Source of the DNA: Acidilutibacter cellobiosedens | GTDB lineage: Bacteria; Bacillota; Clostridia; Tissierellales; Acidilutibacteraceae | Length of the DNA stretch: 64,000 bases | Assembly (NCBI RefSeq): GCF_004103715.1 | Contig: NZ_CP035282.1 | Coordinates: forward strand, 982,673 to 1,046,672 | Direction: 5' to 3' | Shown here: piece after piece, positions 16,813 through 26,300 of the stretch | Numbering within the stretch: position 1 is the first letter of the stretch | Layout of the letters: every line of letters starts with the position of its first letter | Notes under the pieces: generated by a model | What the model was told of the DNA's origin: nothing | What the model saw: the letters and a program-made list of their open reading frames with translations, nothing else | Databases searched by the model: none | Position numbers and translations under genes: made by a program

Positions 16813-17523
16813 TTGAAGATACTAAAAAACCGGATATTTCTAAGCGCCCTCTGTATTGGTGTTGCAGCAGCTATATCCTTTGGGCTTTTACCAAGGTTTT
16901 ATGAGGATAAAAGTGCAACGATTATGGTACTTAGGGCATCAGAGGACATTCCAGTGGGAACGGAGATTAAAGATAATCACCTTACTACCGTGGAAGTGGG
17001 AAGCTATGGACTACCTGAAGGTGCTATCAACGACAAAGATACGGTTTTAGGTAAGGTTGCACAGACCAATATTATCAAGGGAGATTATTTCTTTCCACAA
17101 AAACTGGGAGGATTTCTTGCAAATGAGCTATTAGACCGCATTACTAAGAATAACCAGCGTCTTGTTACCATCAGCGTACCAAGTATTGCGGCAGGACTTT
17201 CCTCCCACCTTCAAAACGGAGATATAGTAACTGTGGCAGTATTTTTAGAGCAGGCATCAGATGGTCAGAATTCTTCTCCACAAGTTATCATCTATCCCGA
17301 ACTAAAAGGGTTGGAGGTTTACAGTGTTGAGAATGCCAGAACGCAAGATACAGCAGAAATGCGAGAACAGCAAAAAAGCGGTCAGTCACCTAATGGTGAT
17401 ACTGTTCCTAAAGCTATTACGCTAATCGTTACCGAGGCACAGGCTGAAAAACTTATCCAAGCCGAATATACAGGCAAGCTACACATAGTTTTTGAGAAAC
17501 GAGGTGTTATGAACTATGAGTAA
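16813..17523 (+). CDS. cpaB: Flp pilus assembly protein CpaB/RcpC
   Basis: 236 residues. One N-terminal membrane segment (about 8-25) is followed by an SAF domain: 'VLRASEDIPVGTEIKDNHL' and 'GKVAQTNIIKGDYFFPQKLG'. The C-terminal part fits the CpaB/RcpC family, with 'ITLIVTEAQAEKLIQAEYTG'. In Tad systems this protein sits at the outer face and modulates pilus export, probably by binding the wall. AAAGGAGG lies 9 nt before TTG 16813. It is the first gene of the Tad operon, and its stop overlaps tadZ by 8 nt. No clear promoter was seen in the 80 nt upstream. Confidence 0.85.
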   Translation: MKILKNRIFLSALCIGVAAAISFGLLPRFYEDKSATIMVLRASEDIPVGTEIKDNHLTTVEVGSYGLPEGAINDKDTVLGKVAQTNIIKGDYFFPQKLGGFLANELLDRITKNNQRLVTISVPSIAAGLSSHLQNGDIVTVAVFLEQASDGQNSSPQVIIYPELKGLEVYSVENARTQDTAEMREQQKSGQSPNGDTVPKAITLIVTEAQAEKLIQAEYTGKLHIVFEKRGVMNYE

Positions 17524-18253
17524 TAAAATCTATGCCGTTTGGGGCGGCAATAACAGCGGTAAAACAACCTTTGCAGTTAATCTTGCTTGCGCTCTTTCTA
17601 AGCGTGATGTATTGGTGGGGCTCATTTCCACTAACCTTATCTATGGAGACCTGCAAGTCTTTTTTGGTCAAAGTGTTCTTGAAGAAAAGGGGCTTTTTCA
17701 AGCGTTGAACGATGATAACCCCAACATTGGAGAAAAGTTTATGGAATATGAACAAAGCAAAAACCTGTTTTTTCTATCATTGCCTACGCATTATACAGGG
17801 CTTCTTTGTGACACCGTAGCCATTCAGGAAGTAGAGAGGATGATTAATGCCGCATCTTTGGTATTTGATATTCTCATTGTGGATGGAGCAGCAGATATGA
17901 CTAATCCCATATCTGGTGTTGGCCTTTGGATGGCAGATAAGGTATTTACCCTGCATAAGCCATCTATAGCAGCACAAATGTGGCAAAAGGGTGTTTCAGA
18001 CTTTGTAAAGGGACTTCATATTGCAGAGAAACAAACCCATATACTGCAGACCCCTAACGGTGAATTTGACGACAAGACCTATAAGAGCATGATGGAACTT
18101 TCCTTTGACTATGAGCTACCCTATGTAAAGCAGGCAAGTGAACTGGAAAATGCGGGAACTCCACTGTGTTTATTCCATGATCGACATTGCAGACGTTATA
18201 GCAAGGTACTGGAGAAAATTGCAGATGAAATCTACAGAGGTATAGAGTCATGA
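17516..18253 (+). CDS. TadZ/CpaE-like ParA-superfamily ATPase
   Basis: 245 residues with a deviant P-loop 'VWGGNNSGKTTFAVNLA' near the N terminus and 'ILIVDGAADM' as Walker B. Such MinD/ParA-like ATPases (TadZ, CpaE) place the Tad machine in the cell. The signature lysine of classical ParA (KGGxGKT) is replaced by Trp-Gly-Gly, common in TadZ-like proteins. The ATG overlaps the end of cpaB and its own stop overlaps tadA by ATGA, so the three are translationally coupled. Confidence 0.75.
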   Translation: MSNKIYAVWGGNNSGKTTFAVNLACALSKRDVLVGLISTNLIYGDLQVFFGQSVLEEKGLFQALNDDNPNIGEKFMEYEQSKNLFFLSLPTHYTGLLCDTVAIQEVERMINAASLVFDILIVDGAADMTNPISGVGLWMADKVFTLHKPSIAAQMWQKGVSDFVKGLHIAEKQTHILQTPNGEFDDKTYKSMMELSFDYELPYVKQASELENAGTPLCLFHDRHCRRYSKVLEKIADEIYRGIES

Positions 18254-19638
18254 ACAACAGATTTTCCGTTAATGATCTGATTTACCGAGCTAATAAGCGA
18301 CGTTCTGACAGTGGGGAAAGTATAAAAGCTCAGGACTATGGAGAAATCCTTGATAAGCTTCAGCGGCTCATTGCTAAGAACCATTCAGCAGAGCTTGCCC
18401 AGGTATTGTATTCTGAGGAAGCAGAGGAAAAACTTAAAGACCTTATTATGCGATATTTAAACAGTGAGCAGTTGGTGGCTAAAAATCTTAACAATATCTC
18501 CGAACTGGTAGACGCTGTATATTATGATATGGCTGGTATGGGACTGTTATCTCCTTATCTTAAGGATGGTGACGTAGAGGAAATAAACATCAATGGCTTT
18601 AGTGGAATTTGGGTGCTATACAAAGACAAAAAGGTGAGACTTAATGAAATCTTCACCAATTCTGAAGCCTGCTCCAACATCGTAAGAAAGATGAGCCGAT
18701 TCGGTAATGTTATTCTTGATGGATCAAAACCTATTGGGGATAGCTTTATTGCACGAGGCATCCGTATGTCAGGAGCCATTACGCCTTGCGTTGACCAAGA
18801 TTCAGGAGCTATTGCCTCCATCAGAAAGCAAAAGCCCTCCTATATCACAAGGGAAAACCTGATTGAATGGGATACAGCAACAGCGGAGGAACTGGACTTT
18901 CTCACCCTTTGCGTTAACAATGGCGTATCAGTAGCTATTGCTGGAGCCACCGGCAGCGGAAAAACTGCCGATATGGGATACATTCTAAGCTGTGTATCTT
19001 TGGATAGGCGTATTGTCACTATAGAAGATACCCGTGAGCTATCGTTAGCACAGTTTGATGAAAATGGTATGATGATAAACGATGTAATTCATCTTTTGAC
19101 CAAGGAGGAACCTAATCCAATCAGCATGTTGGATTTATTAAAACTCTCATTAAGACTGCACCCACAAATCCTTGTACCAGCTGAGATGCGAGGTAAAGAA
19201 GCCCTCACAGTGCAGGAAGCCGGACGAACAGGACACACCATCGTTAGTACGCTACATGCTAATAGTGCAAGGACGGCTTATGATAGAATATTGACCATGT
19301 GCTTGGAGGCTGGGACTTCTTTGTCAGAGGAAAGGCTTCTAAAGAATATTGTAGAGGCCTTTCCGATTATGCTCTTTAAAATGCAATTACCTGATATGTC
19401 AAGAAAGTATATGGAAATCTTTGAAGCCAAAGGGGTACAAAATGGTGAAGTTATCGGCAACACCCTTTTTAAATACGTAGTTGATCATTATGAACGAGAT
19501 GAGTCTGGGAAGATTACAAAGGTTGTGGGAGTCCATAAGCGTTTAGGCTGTATTTCTTCTACTCTTGCAGAAAGGCTCCTAATTGGTGGTGTTCCTAAAA
19601 AGGAGATTCAACGCTTTGCGGAAGGAGGAACTCAATGA
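18250..19638 (+). CDS. tadA: Tad pilus assembly ATPase TadA/CpaF
   Basis: 462 residues of the type II/IV secretion ATPase superfamily. An N-terminal domain of about 150 residues precedes 'EININGFSGIWV'. The P-loop is 'AGATGSGKTADMG' (about residue 233), with 'TIEDTRELSL' (Asp box), Walker B 'LVPAEMRGKEAL', and the His box 'GRTGHTIVSTLHAN'. It powers both pilus extension and, in Caulobacter, retraction. It is the only assembly ATPase in the operon. Coupled to tadZ and tadB by 4-nt overlaps. Confidence 0.92.
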   Translation: MNNRFSVNDLIYRANKRRSDSGESIKAQDYGEILDKLQRLIAKNHSAELAQVLYSEEAEEKLKDLIMRYLNSEQLVAKNLNNISELVDAVYYDMAGMGLLSPYLKDGDVEEININGFSGIWVLYKDKKVRLNEIFTNSEACSNIVRKMSRFGNVILDGSKPIGDSFIARGIRMSGAITPCVDQDSGAIASIRKQKPSYITRENLIEWDTATAEELDFLTLCVNNGVSVAIAGATGSGKTADMGYILSCVSLDRRIVTIEDTRELSLAQFDENGMMINDVIHLLTKEEPNPISMLDLLKLSLRLHPQILVPAEMRGKEALTVQEAGRTGHTIVSTLHANSARTAYDRILTMCLEAGTSLSEERLLKNIVEAFPIMLFKMQLPDMSRKYMEIFEAKGVQNGEVIGNTLFKYVVDHYERDESGKITKVVGVHKRLGCISSTLAERLLIGGVPKKEIQRFAEGGTQ

Positions 19639-20546
19639 ATCCAATTTATCTATCCCATATTCTTATTTTCGCATTTATCAGTTTTGCAATGTTACTACTG
19701 CTAAAACTAAACCCTTTTGCTATAGAACAAAATCCTCTGAAAAAACGCCGCCTATACCTTACAGGAACAAAATTGAAAATTACCGAGAAAATTGCTATAC
19801 GGTTTGAAACATTATTTCGGCAGACACGATGTACACACAAAAAATTCATTGTAATGGTATTTGTATCAGTAGTAGGTGGCTTTGTGGCCGGGATTATACT
19901 CTTTGGCAGTACTGAGCTGGCAGCAGTTATGGCAGCGTGTATGCTTCCTGCTCCATACTTTTACCTAACTGTAAAAAGCTCTGGGGCAGCAAGAGAGGAA
20001 ATTGAGGGATTGGAAAATATGTCCATTATTACCAATGCCTATGCTGGAAATGACGATATTATTAAAGCAGTGGAGACCTATGTGGAAGAAAAGAACCGAT
20101 ATATTCCAGCTCATTTAAGAACTCCCACACCATTTGATGAGTTTGTATCTGAAATCAGGCTCATCAATCCTAATGTGGAGCATGGTCTATACCGTCTATC
20201 TGCAAAAGTTAAAAATCGCTATTTTACCGAGTGGGTAAAAACTCTTATCCTCTGTTACCATGACAGAAGATTAAAATTCGCTTTGTTTCCTATTATTAAA
20301 GCTATGAATGATGCAAAATCCATGCAGATTGAGAGTGACAGCATGATGGTGAGAGTATGGCGGGACTATCTTATGACAGCAGGTCTGATGTTTTCCATAA
20401 TTCCTATGATGCGCTTTTCCAATGCCGAATGGTTTTTTATTCTTACAAAAACACCCATCGGTAAACTGCTGATTATCATTATGTTACTGACTGCCCTTGG
20501 CACAGCCTTTTATGTAATGAAGGCTACAAAACCATCAAACAGATAA
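19635..20546 (+). CDS. tadB: Tad pilus inner-membrane platform protein TadB
   Basis: 303 residues with hydrophobic segments near residues 8-24, 72-110 and 250-300, and a cytoplasmic region between them containing 'EGLENMSIITNAYAGNDDII'. This arrangement and its place after TadA match the GspF-like platform proteins TadB/CpaG, though it is diverged. It would form the membrane platform with TadC. GGAGG lies before ATG 19635, which overlaps the tadA stop (ATGA). Confidence 0.75.
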   Translation: MNPIYLSHILIFAFISFAMLLLLKLNPFAIEQNPLKKRRLYLTGTKLKITEKIAIRFETLFRQTRCTHKKFIVMVFVSVVGGFVAGIILFGSTELAAVMAACMLPAPYFYLTVKSSGAAREEIEGLENMSIITNAYAGNDDIIKAVETYVEEKNRYIPAHLRTPTPFDEFVSEIRLINPNVEHGLYRLSAKVKNRYFTEWVKTLILCYHDRRLKFALFPIIKAMNDAKSMQIESDSMMVRVWRDYLMTAGLMFSIIPMMRFSNAEWFFILTKTPIGKLLIIIMLLTALGTAFYVMKATKPSNR

Positions 20547-20558
20547 GGAGGTTTTCCG

Positions 20559-21464
20559 TTGTTTTATCAAGTTATTATATTCGTCCTGCTGACTGCGGCA
20601 GGATTTTTAATTTGCAGGCAACTTCTTAAAATTCCAAAGATGAGTATGAAAAAGAACATCAAGCATCTGCAGGATAAAAAAGAAAAGACAGGGAGTCGAT
20701 TGTTAAACCGATTTGTAATGCCCCTTGTAAAGCCCGTCTCACGGCTAATACCCCTTGATCCTGTAAAGGAAGCAAGGATGGCATCTACACTCCGTCGCGG
20801 AGGATTAGAGCTTACCCCAAAGGAGTATTACGCAAGGGCTATTATATGCGCCATTTTTACATTACCTCTTGCTCTGCTATTGTTTGCAATCGGTGCTACA
20901 AATCTTGTGCCTATTGTACTCATCTTTTCCATAGTGGTATATTTCCACTTCATGACCGACCTTAAAGACAAGATGAAGGAAAAAAAGATGCGCATTGAAA
21001 TGGAGCTTCCAGGCTTTGTGCGCTCTATATTGTATAAGCTGGATGACATCAAAGCTGACAGTAAAAAAGCCGTCGTACAGGTGGATTTAATTCAGATATT
21101 TGAGGATTACCTTAAGGTAGCCAGTGATATATTCTACTATGATGTTTCAGTTTTAGTAGTGGAGATGAAAGCAAAGGATATTGAAACCGCCCTTAGAAAT
21201 TTCAATGAACGCATCGGCCTTGCAGAAGTATCCTTTCTGGTGAATGCCCTTATAGGACTTCACCGGGGAGAGCATCAAGGGGAGGCACTGGCGTATCTTG
21301 CAAGAGATATGGACATTAAAGCTAAAGAAGCTTTAAAGAAAAAACTAAATAAGCTGCCCCGCAGGATTAAGATTGCATCCATACCCCTTGTGGCTGTAAC
21401 TCTTGCAAGCCTGCTCTATGTCATAGGCTCCCACCTTATAAAGTCAATGGGGGGCCTTTTTTAA
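20559..21464 (+). CDS. tadC: Tad pilus inner-membrane platform protein TadC
   Basis: 301 residues with membrane segments at about 2-18, 95-130 and 275-298. The core 'MELPGFVRSILYKLDDIKAD' and 'FNERIGLAEVSFLVNALIGL' is typical of the type II secretion F domain. The start is TTG 20559, 7 nt after AGGAGG; no ATG fits. It is the partner of TadB. The gene ends within a GGGGGGCCTTTTTT run that is followed by a hairpin, so transcription may be partly attenuated before the pilins. Confidence 0.8.
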   Translation: MFYQVIIFVLLTAAGFLICRQLLKIPKMSMKKNIKHLQDKKEKTGSRLLNRFVMPLVKPVSRLIPLDPVKEARMASTLRRGGLELTPKEYYARAIICAIFTLPLALLLFAIGATNLVPIVLIFSIVVYFHFMTDLKDKMKEKKMRIEMELPGFVRSILYKLDDIKADSKKAVVQVDLIQIFEDYLKVASDIFYYDVSVLVVEMKAKDIETALRNFNERIGLAEVSFLVNALIGLHRGEHQGEALAYLARDMDIKAKEALKKKLNKLPRRIKIASIPLVAVTLASLLYVIGSHLIKSMGGLF

Positions 21465-21467
21465 TGT

Positions 21468-21488
21468 GAAAATGGGGAGACCCTTTTC
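21468..21488 (+). terminator. hairpin H1 before the first pilin gene
   Basis: GAAAA-T-GGG / CCC-T-TTTC stem with a short loop, between tadC and the first pilin. It is the first of four GGG-rich hairpins around the pilin genes. It may act as a partial terminator or mRNA stabiliser. Confidence 0.4.
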
Positions 21489-21569
21489 AAAATAAATTTT
21501 TAGGAGGTATTAACCATGCAAAACAAAACAACCGCAATCCAAATTATCGAGGGAAGGAGAGAAAATTCT

Positions 21570-21767
21570 ATGAAGAAAAGAATGGTAAATGCTCTTTTAA
21601 AGGCAAGAAATGTTTTAACAAGCAAATCCGGAGATCAGATGACAGGATGGCTCATTGTCGTATTGATTGTCGTAGTCGTGGGAGCAGTGTTTATGACACT
21701 GTATCAGGACTCCATCTCTACCATCTGGAACAGCATTGTTACCAAGATTACCAGTCTCTTGAACTAA
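21570..21767 (+). CDS. Flp-like major pilin, copy 1
   Basis: About 65 residues from ATG 21570 (AAGGAGAG upstream). A longer start, ATG 21516, also has AGGAGG, giving 83 residues. After a basic leader ending in Ser-Gly comes 'DQMTGWLIVVLIVVVVGAVF', then 'TLYQDSISTIWNSIVTKITS'. The size, basic leader, Gly before the presumed cut and long hydrophobic helix fit a Flp prepilin. The position that is Glu in classical Flp pilins (G/xxxxEY) is Gly-Trp here. It is nearly identical in its mature part to the next two genes. Confidence 0.75.
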   Translation: MKKRMVNALLKARNVLTSKSGDQMTGWLIVVLIVVVVGAVFMTLYQDSISTIWNSIVTKITSLLN

Positions 21768-21790
21768 TTTTAGCCAAAAGGCAGTGGTAC

Positions 21791-21815
21791 AAGGGGGAGA
21801 AATTCGCCCTTTTTT
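21791..21815 (+). terminator. hairpin H2 after pilin copy 1
   Basis: AAGGGGGAG-AAATTCG-CCCTT followed by TTTTT. It resembles a weak Rho-independent terminator between pilins 1 and 2. Confidence 0.5.
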
Positions 21816-21851
21816 AAAACTAAAATCTAAAAATAAACGGAGGTATTTTCT

Positions 21852-22061
21852 ATGTTGAAAGCAACAAAAAGCAAAATGCAAAGTATGGCACTAAAGGCAA
21901 GAAGGGTACTTACAAACCAATCCGGCGACCAAATGACAGGCTGGCTTATTGTGGTCTTGATCGTGGTAGTTGTAGGTGCAGTATTCATGACGCTGTATCA
22001 GGATTCAATCTCGCAGATATGGAACAGTATCGTAGCTAAAATCACCGGCTTAATAAACTAA
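21852..22061 (+). CDS. Flp-like major pilin, copy 2
   Basis: 69 residues. ATG 21852 follows ACGGAGGTATTTT. The leader contains several lysines and 'LTNQSG', then the shared core 'DQMTGWLIVVLIVVVVGAVF' and 'QIWNSIVAKITGLIN'. Differences from copy 1 lie mostly in the leader and in a few C-terminal residues. As in the other copies, the +5 position is Gly. The neighbouring prepilin peptidase (26556-26957) would remove the leader. It lies about 282 bp from copy 1 in a tandem array. Confidence 0.75.
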   Translation: MLKATKSKMQSMALKARRVLTNQSGDQMTGWLIVVLIVVVVGAVFMTLYQDSISQIWNSIVAKITGLIN

Positions 22062-22089
22062 AGGCAGAAAACTCAAAGATAGTAATATA

Positions 22090-22108
22090 GGGGGAGCATC
22101 GCTCTCCC
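22090..22108 (+). terminator. hairpin H3 after pilin copy 2
   Basis: GGGGGAGC-ATC-GCTCTCCC, an 8-bp stem with one G-U pair, followed by a pyrimidine-rich TTTCCCTTT. Probable attenuator. Confidence 0.5.
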
Positions 22109-22146
22109 TTTCCCTTTAAACCAAATAAAATATGGAGGTATTTATT

Positions 22147-22356
22147 ATGATGAAAACTTTAAAAAACAAAATGCAAATGGTAGGTCTTAAAGCCAGAAAT
22201 ATACTTGCGAGCAAGTCCGGAGACCAGATGACTGGCTGGCTTATTGTGGTCTTAGTTGTGGTAGTTGTAGGTGCGGTATTCATGACACTTTATCAGGGCT
22301 CTATCACACAGATCTGGAATAGCATTGTTAATAAGATTACTGGCTTAATAAGCTAA
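22147..22356 (+). CDS. Flp-like major pilin, copy 3
   Basis: 69 residues from ATG 22147 (a second ATG follows directly). TATGGAGG precedes it; an in-frame ATG at 22132 overlaps the ribosome binding site and is less likely. The leader ends 'ASKSG', and the mature part begins 'DQMTGWLIVVLVVVVVGAVF'. It differs from copies 1 and 2 at a handful of positions (QGSITQ for QDSIS). It is the last of the tandem pilins. The three could be mixed subunits, or dosage copies. Confidence 0.75.
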   Translation: MMKTLKNKMQMVGLKARNILASKSGDQMTGWLIVVLVVVVVGAVFMTLYQGSITQIWNSIVNKITGLIS

Positions 22357-22402
22357 TGACAGTCATTTCGAATATATCCGCTGATGCGGGAGGTGCAAGA
22401 AG

Positions 22403-22885
22403 ATGAACAGAAGGCACCGAGGTATATGGGGGAGAAATTCTCCCCCGTTTCCTTTTATGAAACTACTTTTTAACAGGAAAGGTAGCAGCTATTTTGACTT
22501 GATGGTCAAAACGCTGGTGGTCATTACGCTCATGGTTACGGTTATGAGTTTTTTAAGTATCTTTACTACCTACCTCAACTTAAACCATATCTGCCGACGT
22601 GTTGTTCGGGTAATTGAGCTTGAAGGACAGGTATCGGACAGAGCCTATGATGTTTTCTACCGGCTAAAACAGCAGACCAGTCTATCCCCGGAGATGACTG
22701 TCGAGGATGTGGAGTATCAGGGAGGACAGAAAATCCAATTGAGAGATACCTTTACAGTCACTATGACGTATAGTCATCCCTTTACCATCTTTACACCATC
22801 CTTTGCGCCCCCTGTTAAAATTGATATTCCTATGCGGGTGAGTATCACCGGCATGTCGGAAAAATATTGGAAGCTCTTAGAGTGA
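22403..22885 (+). CDS. DUF4320/TadE-like minor pilin
   Basis: 160 residues. After 'LLFNRKGSSYFDLMVKTLVV' comes a single hydrophobic helix, then a soluble domain with 'SDRAYDVFYRLKQQT' and a C-terminal beta-rich part. The G/SSYFD sequence gives an acidic residue at +5, as in TadE pseudopilins, so the processed protein may be a minor pilin. The ATG 22403 has GGGAGG 9 nt upstream. A later ATG at 22457 lacks one, although a perfect hairpin (22428-22446) lies inside the first codons. Confidence 0.65.
   Translation: MNRRHRGIWGRNSPPFPFMKLLFNRKGSSYFDLMVKTLVVITLMVTVMSFLSIFTTYLNLNHICRRVVRVIELEGQVSDRAYDVFYRLKQQTSLSPEMTVEDVEYQGGQKIQLRDTFTVTMTYSHPFTIFTPSFAPPVKIDIPMRVSITGMSEKYWKLLE
22428..22446 (+). terminator. 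hairpin H4 inside the start of the TadE-like gene
   Basis: Perfect GGGGGAG-AAATT-CTCCCCC, followed by GTTTCCTTTT. The same family as H2 and H3, but within translated sequence. Translation would compete with its folding. Confidence 0.5.
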
Positions 22886-22907
22886 GAGCGCCGGAAAGGA
22901 GAAAGCT

Positions 22908-23390
22908 GTGGGGAATTTTAAACGTATTTTACAAAATCGCAGGGGCGACACCTTCATATTCATCTTGATACTTGTATTCTTTATCCTAACCCTATCCGCT
23001 ATTCTGATTGAGTATTTCCGTATGGAAAGCCTGTATCAGCAGGTGGAATATGTAATTCAGCGGGGCGTAAACAGTTCTGTGGAATATGCAATGATGGATG
23101 AATATCGTAGGGACGGCTATGCTCAGCTGGACAGCTCCCTTGCGAAAGAAAAGCTTTATGAGTACCTACACGAAAATATGAAGCTGGATGCGGGACTTAA
23201 TAAATATGCTGATGAAGAATGGGTTTATGAGCTTGAAATCAAAAACATTAACGCAACTGATAATCCACCTCGGCTGACGCTGGACGGGGTACTAAAAACC
23301 CACAGTATTTTCAATTTTCTAACCGGCGAGGTTAAGCTCCCCTTTAGCATATCCAGCGTCAACAATAGAATCGAGGAAGGAGGTTTCTAA
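22908..23390 (+). CDS. TadE-like minor pilin
   Basis: 160 residues starting GTG 22908 with AAAGGAGAAAG upstream. The N terminus 'NFKRILQNRRGDTFIFILIL' carries a basic leader ending in Gly, followed by a hydrophobic helix and a soluble domain with 'IEYFRMESLYQQVEYVIQRG'. This layout is that of TadE/TadF pseudopilins. There is no acidic +5 residue. Its stop overlaps the next gene by one base (TAATG), so expression is coupled. Confidence 0.65.
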   Translation: MGNFKRILQNRRGDTFIFILILVFFILTLSAILIEYFRMESLYQQVEYVIQRGVNSSVEYAMMDEYRRDGYAQLDSSLAKEKLYEYLHENMKLDAGLNKYADEEWVYELEIKNINATDNPPRLTLDGVLKTHSIFNFLTGEVKLPFSISSVNNRIEEGGF

Positions 23391-26300
23391 TGAAATGCAA
23401 ATTTATCTTTGTCATTCCCCTTATGCTTGTATGCTGCCTGCTCTTATCAGGTAAAGCCTTTGCTGCTCAGATTAGCGACATTGAAATTAGTATTACTTCT
23501 CCCATAGACAGTCTGAAAAATGAAAGCGGTATGGTAGCCGTAGAACAATTCCCCGCAGAGATTCCTATTAGGGTAATGGCTAAAACCGGTAATCTTACGG
23601 ATATCCAACTGGAGTACGACGGTCAAAGCAAAAAGATAACACCGGAATATATCCTGACCGTTGAAAGCAAAGAAGCTTGTGGTCCCTATACTATTACAGC
23701 AAAAACAGACCAGAATGCAGTCCTTACCATTACTGCAAACGTCATATTCCAAGTCAAAGCTACCTATGACACTCGATACCGCATCATCGGCATGAATGTT
23801 AAAGAAATCTATGAAGGTGAAACATTGCTAAAATCCTTTAAAGAACCCCAGCGTATTGACCTTGTAAATGCCAATACTGTTGCCGATTATGAGCAGGAGC
23901 GAATCGCTGATTGGATTGGTCGGTATGACGGTGGAACCTATAACTTAAAGGGAAGCAATGTGGTAGAAATCTATGGTTTTAGTTCTGGCAAACTCTATGG
24001 AACCTATGACACTGATAGGGATTTTGAATCGCTGACCACCCGTTACGGCTGGACACCAAAATCATTGATTGCTTTTGAAACCATGAGAGATACAGCCCTA
24101 TCCTATCAGGCTCCAGTCAAAATTGATGTAGAGGCTACATGGTGCGATGAAAAAAAGCAGGATGTATACGGTAAAATAACTGCTCAGGATAAGGGAGTGC
24201 CAGAACTACTCTATCCTTATCAGACCACATCCGTGACCTTTACCAAGGATGATATTTTATTGTCCCGAAACTTCATATACATGGGGCTTGAATGGGATTA
24301 CACACCGGAAACAGAAGAATTTACAGATGGAGAAAGCAAGACACTTACCTCTGTCACACAAAAAATCCATTATCAAATCCCTACTGTAGACTTCTGTTTT
24401 AAGTTTAAGGCTCAGGATGGAAACGACTTATCGGTTGTTATCCGTGCACCTTCCACAGTGTATCGGGGCAATAACTATACTTTTACCGTTATTTATATGA
24501 ATAGCGGAAACAGTCCAGCCTATGACGTGCCATTAAAAGGTACAGTAGATGATATTTTGGTTGAAGAAATACCTAAAGTGCAGGATTTTTCAGCTAATAT
24601 AAGCAAAACCTACACCATTAAGCGTACTGCTGATACTGTAGCTAATGAAATTCATCTATGGGCTAATATTGGTGTACCGGAAGGCTTTATTGACGGGAAT
24701 CTTTCCAATAACACTGCCACGGCAGTTATCAAAGTGATTGACCCTGAACCAGAGTCAACACCCGACCAGCCTGATATACCGGATAAACTCGATGATCCAG
24801 TAAATTCACCGGAAGAGCCACCAGTTCCTCCAAAACTTTGTGACCTTACGGCAAGTATTCTTGTGCCCCGTACAGTCTATGAATATGAGGATTATAGCTA
24901 TACCGTGAGCTTCACAAACAATTCTGACGTAGAACTAAAAGACGTACTCTTACAGGGGAAAAACAATGATAATATCTTGCCTGAAATTCCCAAAACAGCA
25001 AGTTTTAAGCCCCAAGAAACAAAATCTTTTACTATCACAGGTACAGCAGGAGACGCAGGTGAAGTTTATCGCCTATGGGCAAATGTGAAAGCACCAGAAG
25101 GCTTTAGGGATGAAAAACCAACTAACAATACTGCTATTTCGAGCATTACGGTGGTAAAACACACTTTTGATGATCCAGATGACCCCGAAAACCCTGACAA
25201 TCCTGACGACCCGGATAACCCAGATAACCCAGATAATCCAGATGAACCTGACAACCCAGATGATCCAAGTGATCCCGACAATCCATCGGATACCCCGGAC
25301 AATCCTGAAAATCCAGAGGTACCCCCGGTAGTAAATCTCTGCGACGTATGGGTAAATTTATCATCGCCGCCTACGGTGTATGAACGGGATGAATACAGCT
25401 TTACTGTATACTTTGCCAACTCTACAGATAAGGAACTATCTGATGTGGGTCTAAATGTCACCATCAACGGTAAGATAGTTTCAACTATACCGCCTAAAGC
25501 CAATTTCAAATCCTTTGAGAAGAAAGCATTTCTTGTTACTGGCATAGCAGGAGCAAAAGGCGTACCTATCAAGCTATCAGCACAAGTATCACCACCTAAA
25601 AGGTATAGGGACATCAATACAGGTAACAACCAGGTTTCATCTGAAATCATGGTGTTGGAGCATCCTTATGATTTAGATGTGCAAAGAATCACGCCGGATG
25701 AGTACAAGGAAAATCAGTCGGTCATTACCACCGTCAAGGTATCAAACAAAGGAAGCCTTGACTTTGCACCAGGACAAAACGTTACTGTATTGTTTCAAAT
25801 TCCTGAACTGTCTTTATCAAAACGTATTGATGCGGTAGTGATGGAAAGGGATACATGGAATGTTGTGTCCATACGATGGGATACACCCAATGTAAAGGCC
25901 GATAAAGATATTACACTGATTGCCATTATCAACCCTGAACAGTTATTAGGGAATGAAGGCACCAATGATAACAACACCTATACCCAAAAGGCTATTATAC
26001 AAAATATATCCTATGGGGAACCAGAGGAAAGCCGGGTATTACCCGACCCACCGAAAAGAAATGAACAGCCAAGGGTAACATGGTGGGAACAACGGTACGA
26101 AAATAATAAGTTTATATGGCGAGAATTCTACGCTGAACTAAAGGTAAGCACTATGTTGGATTATGATACAAAAGCAAAGGGCTACTTAAAATCGGGTTAC
26201 GGCTATTTTATTCGTGTTACAGCCACGGTAAGCACCAACTATGACAGGTCAGAAATGATTACTGCTCCACAGACAGCAGAAGTATATCTGCCGGAATACC

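Noticed and set aside
19583-19807. 74-codon ORF across the tadA-tadB junction
   Set aside because: Out-of-frame overlap of two well supported coupled genes.
25165-25331. possible CRISPR-like array in the short repeats
   Set aside because: The units are 9 bp codon repeats without spacers, within a coding frame.
25066-25650. 194-codon reverse ORF rich in Gly/Ser/Leu repeats opposite the CARDB gene
   Set aside because: It is the mirror of the DNP-repeat region and has no ribosome binding site; the forward gene has clear domains.
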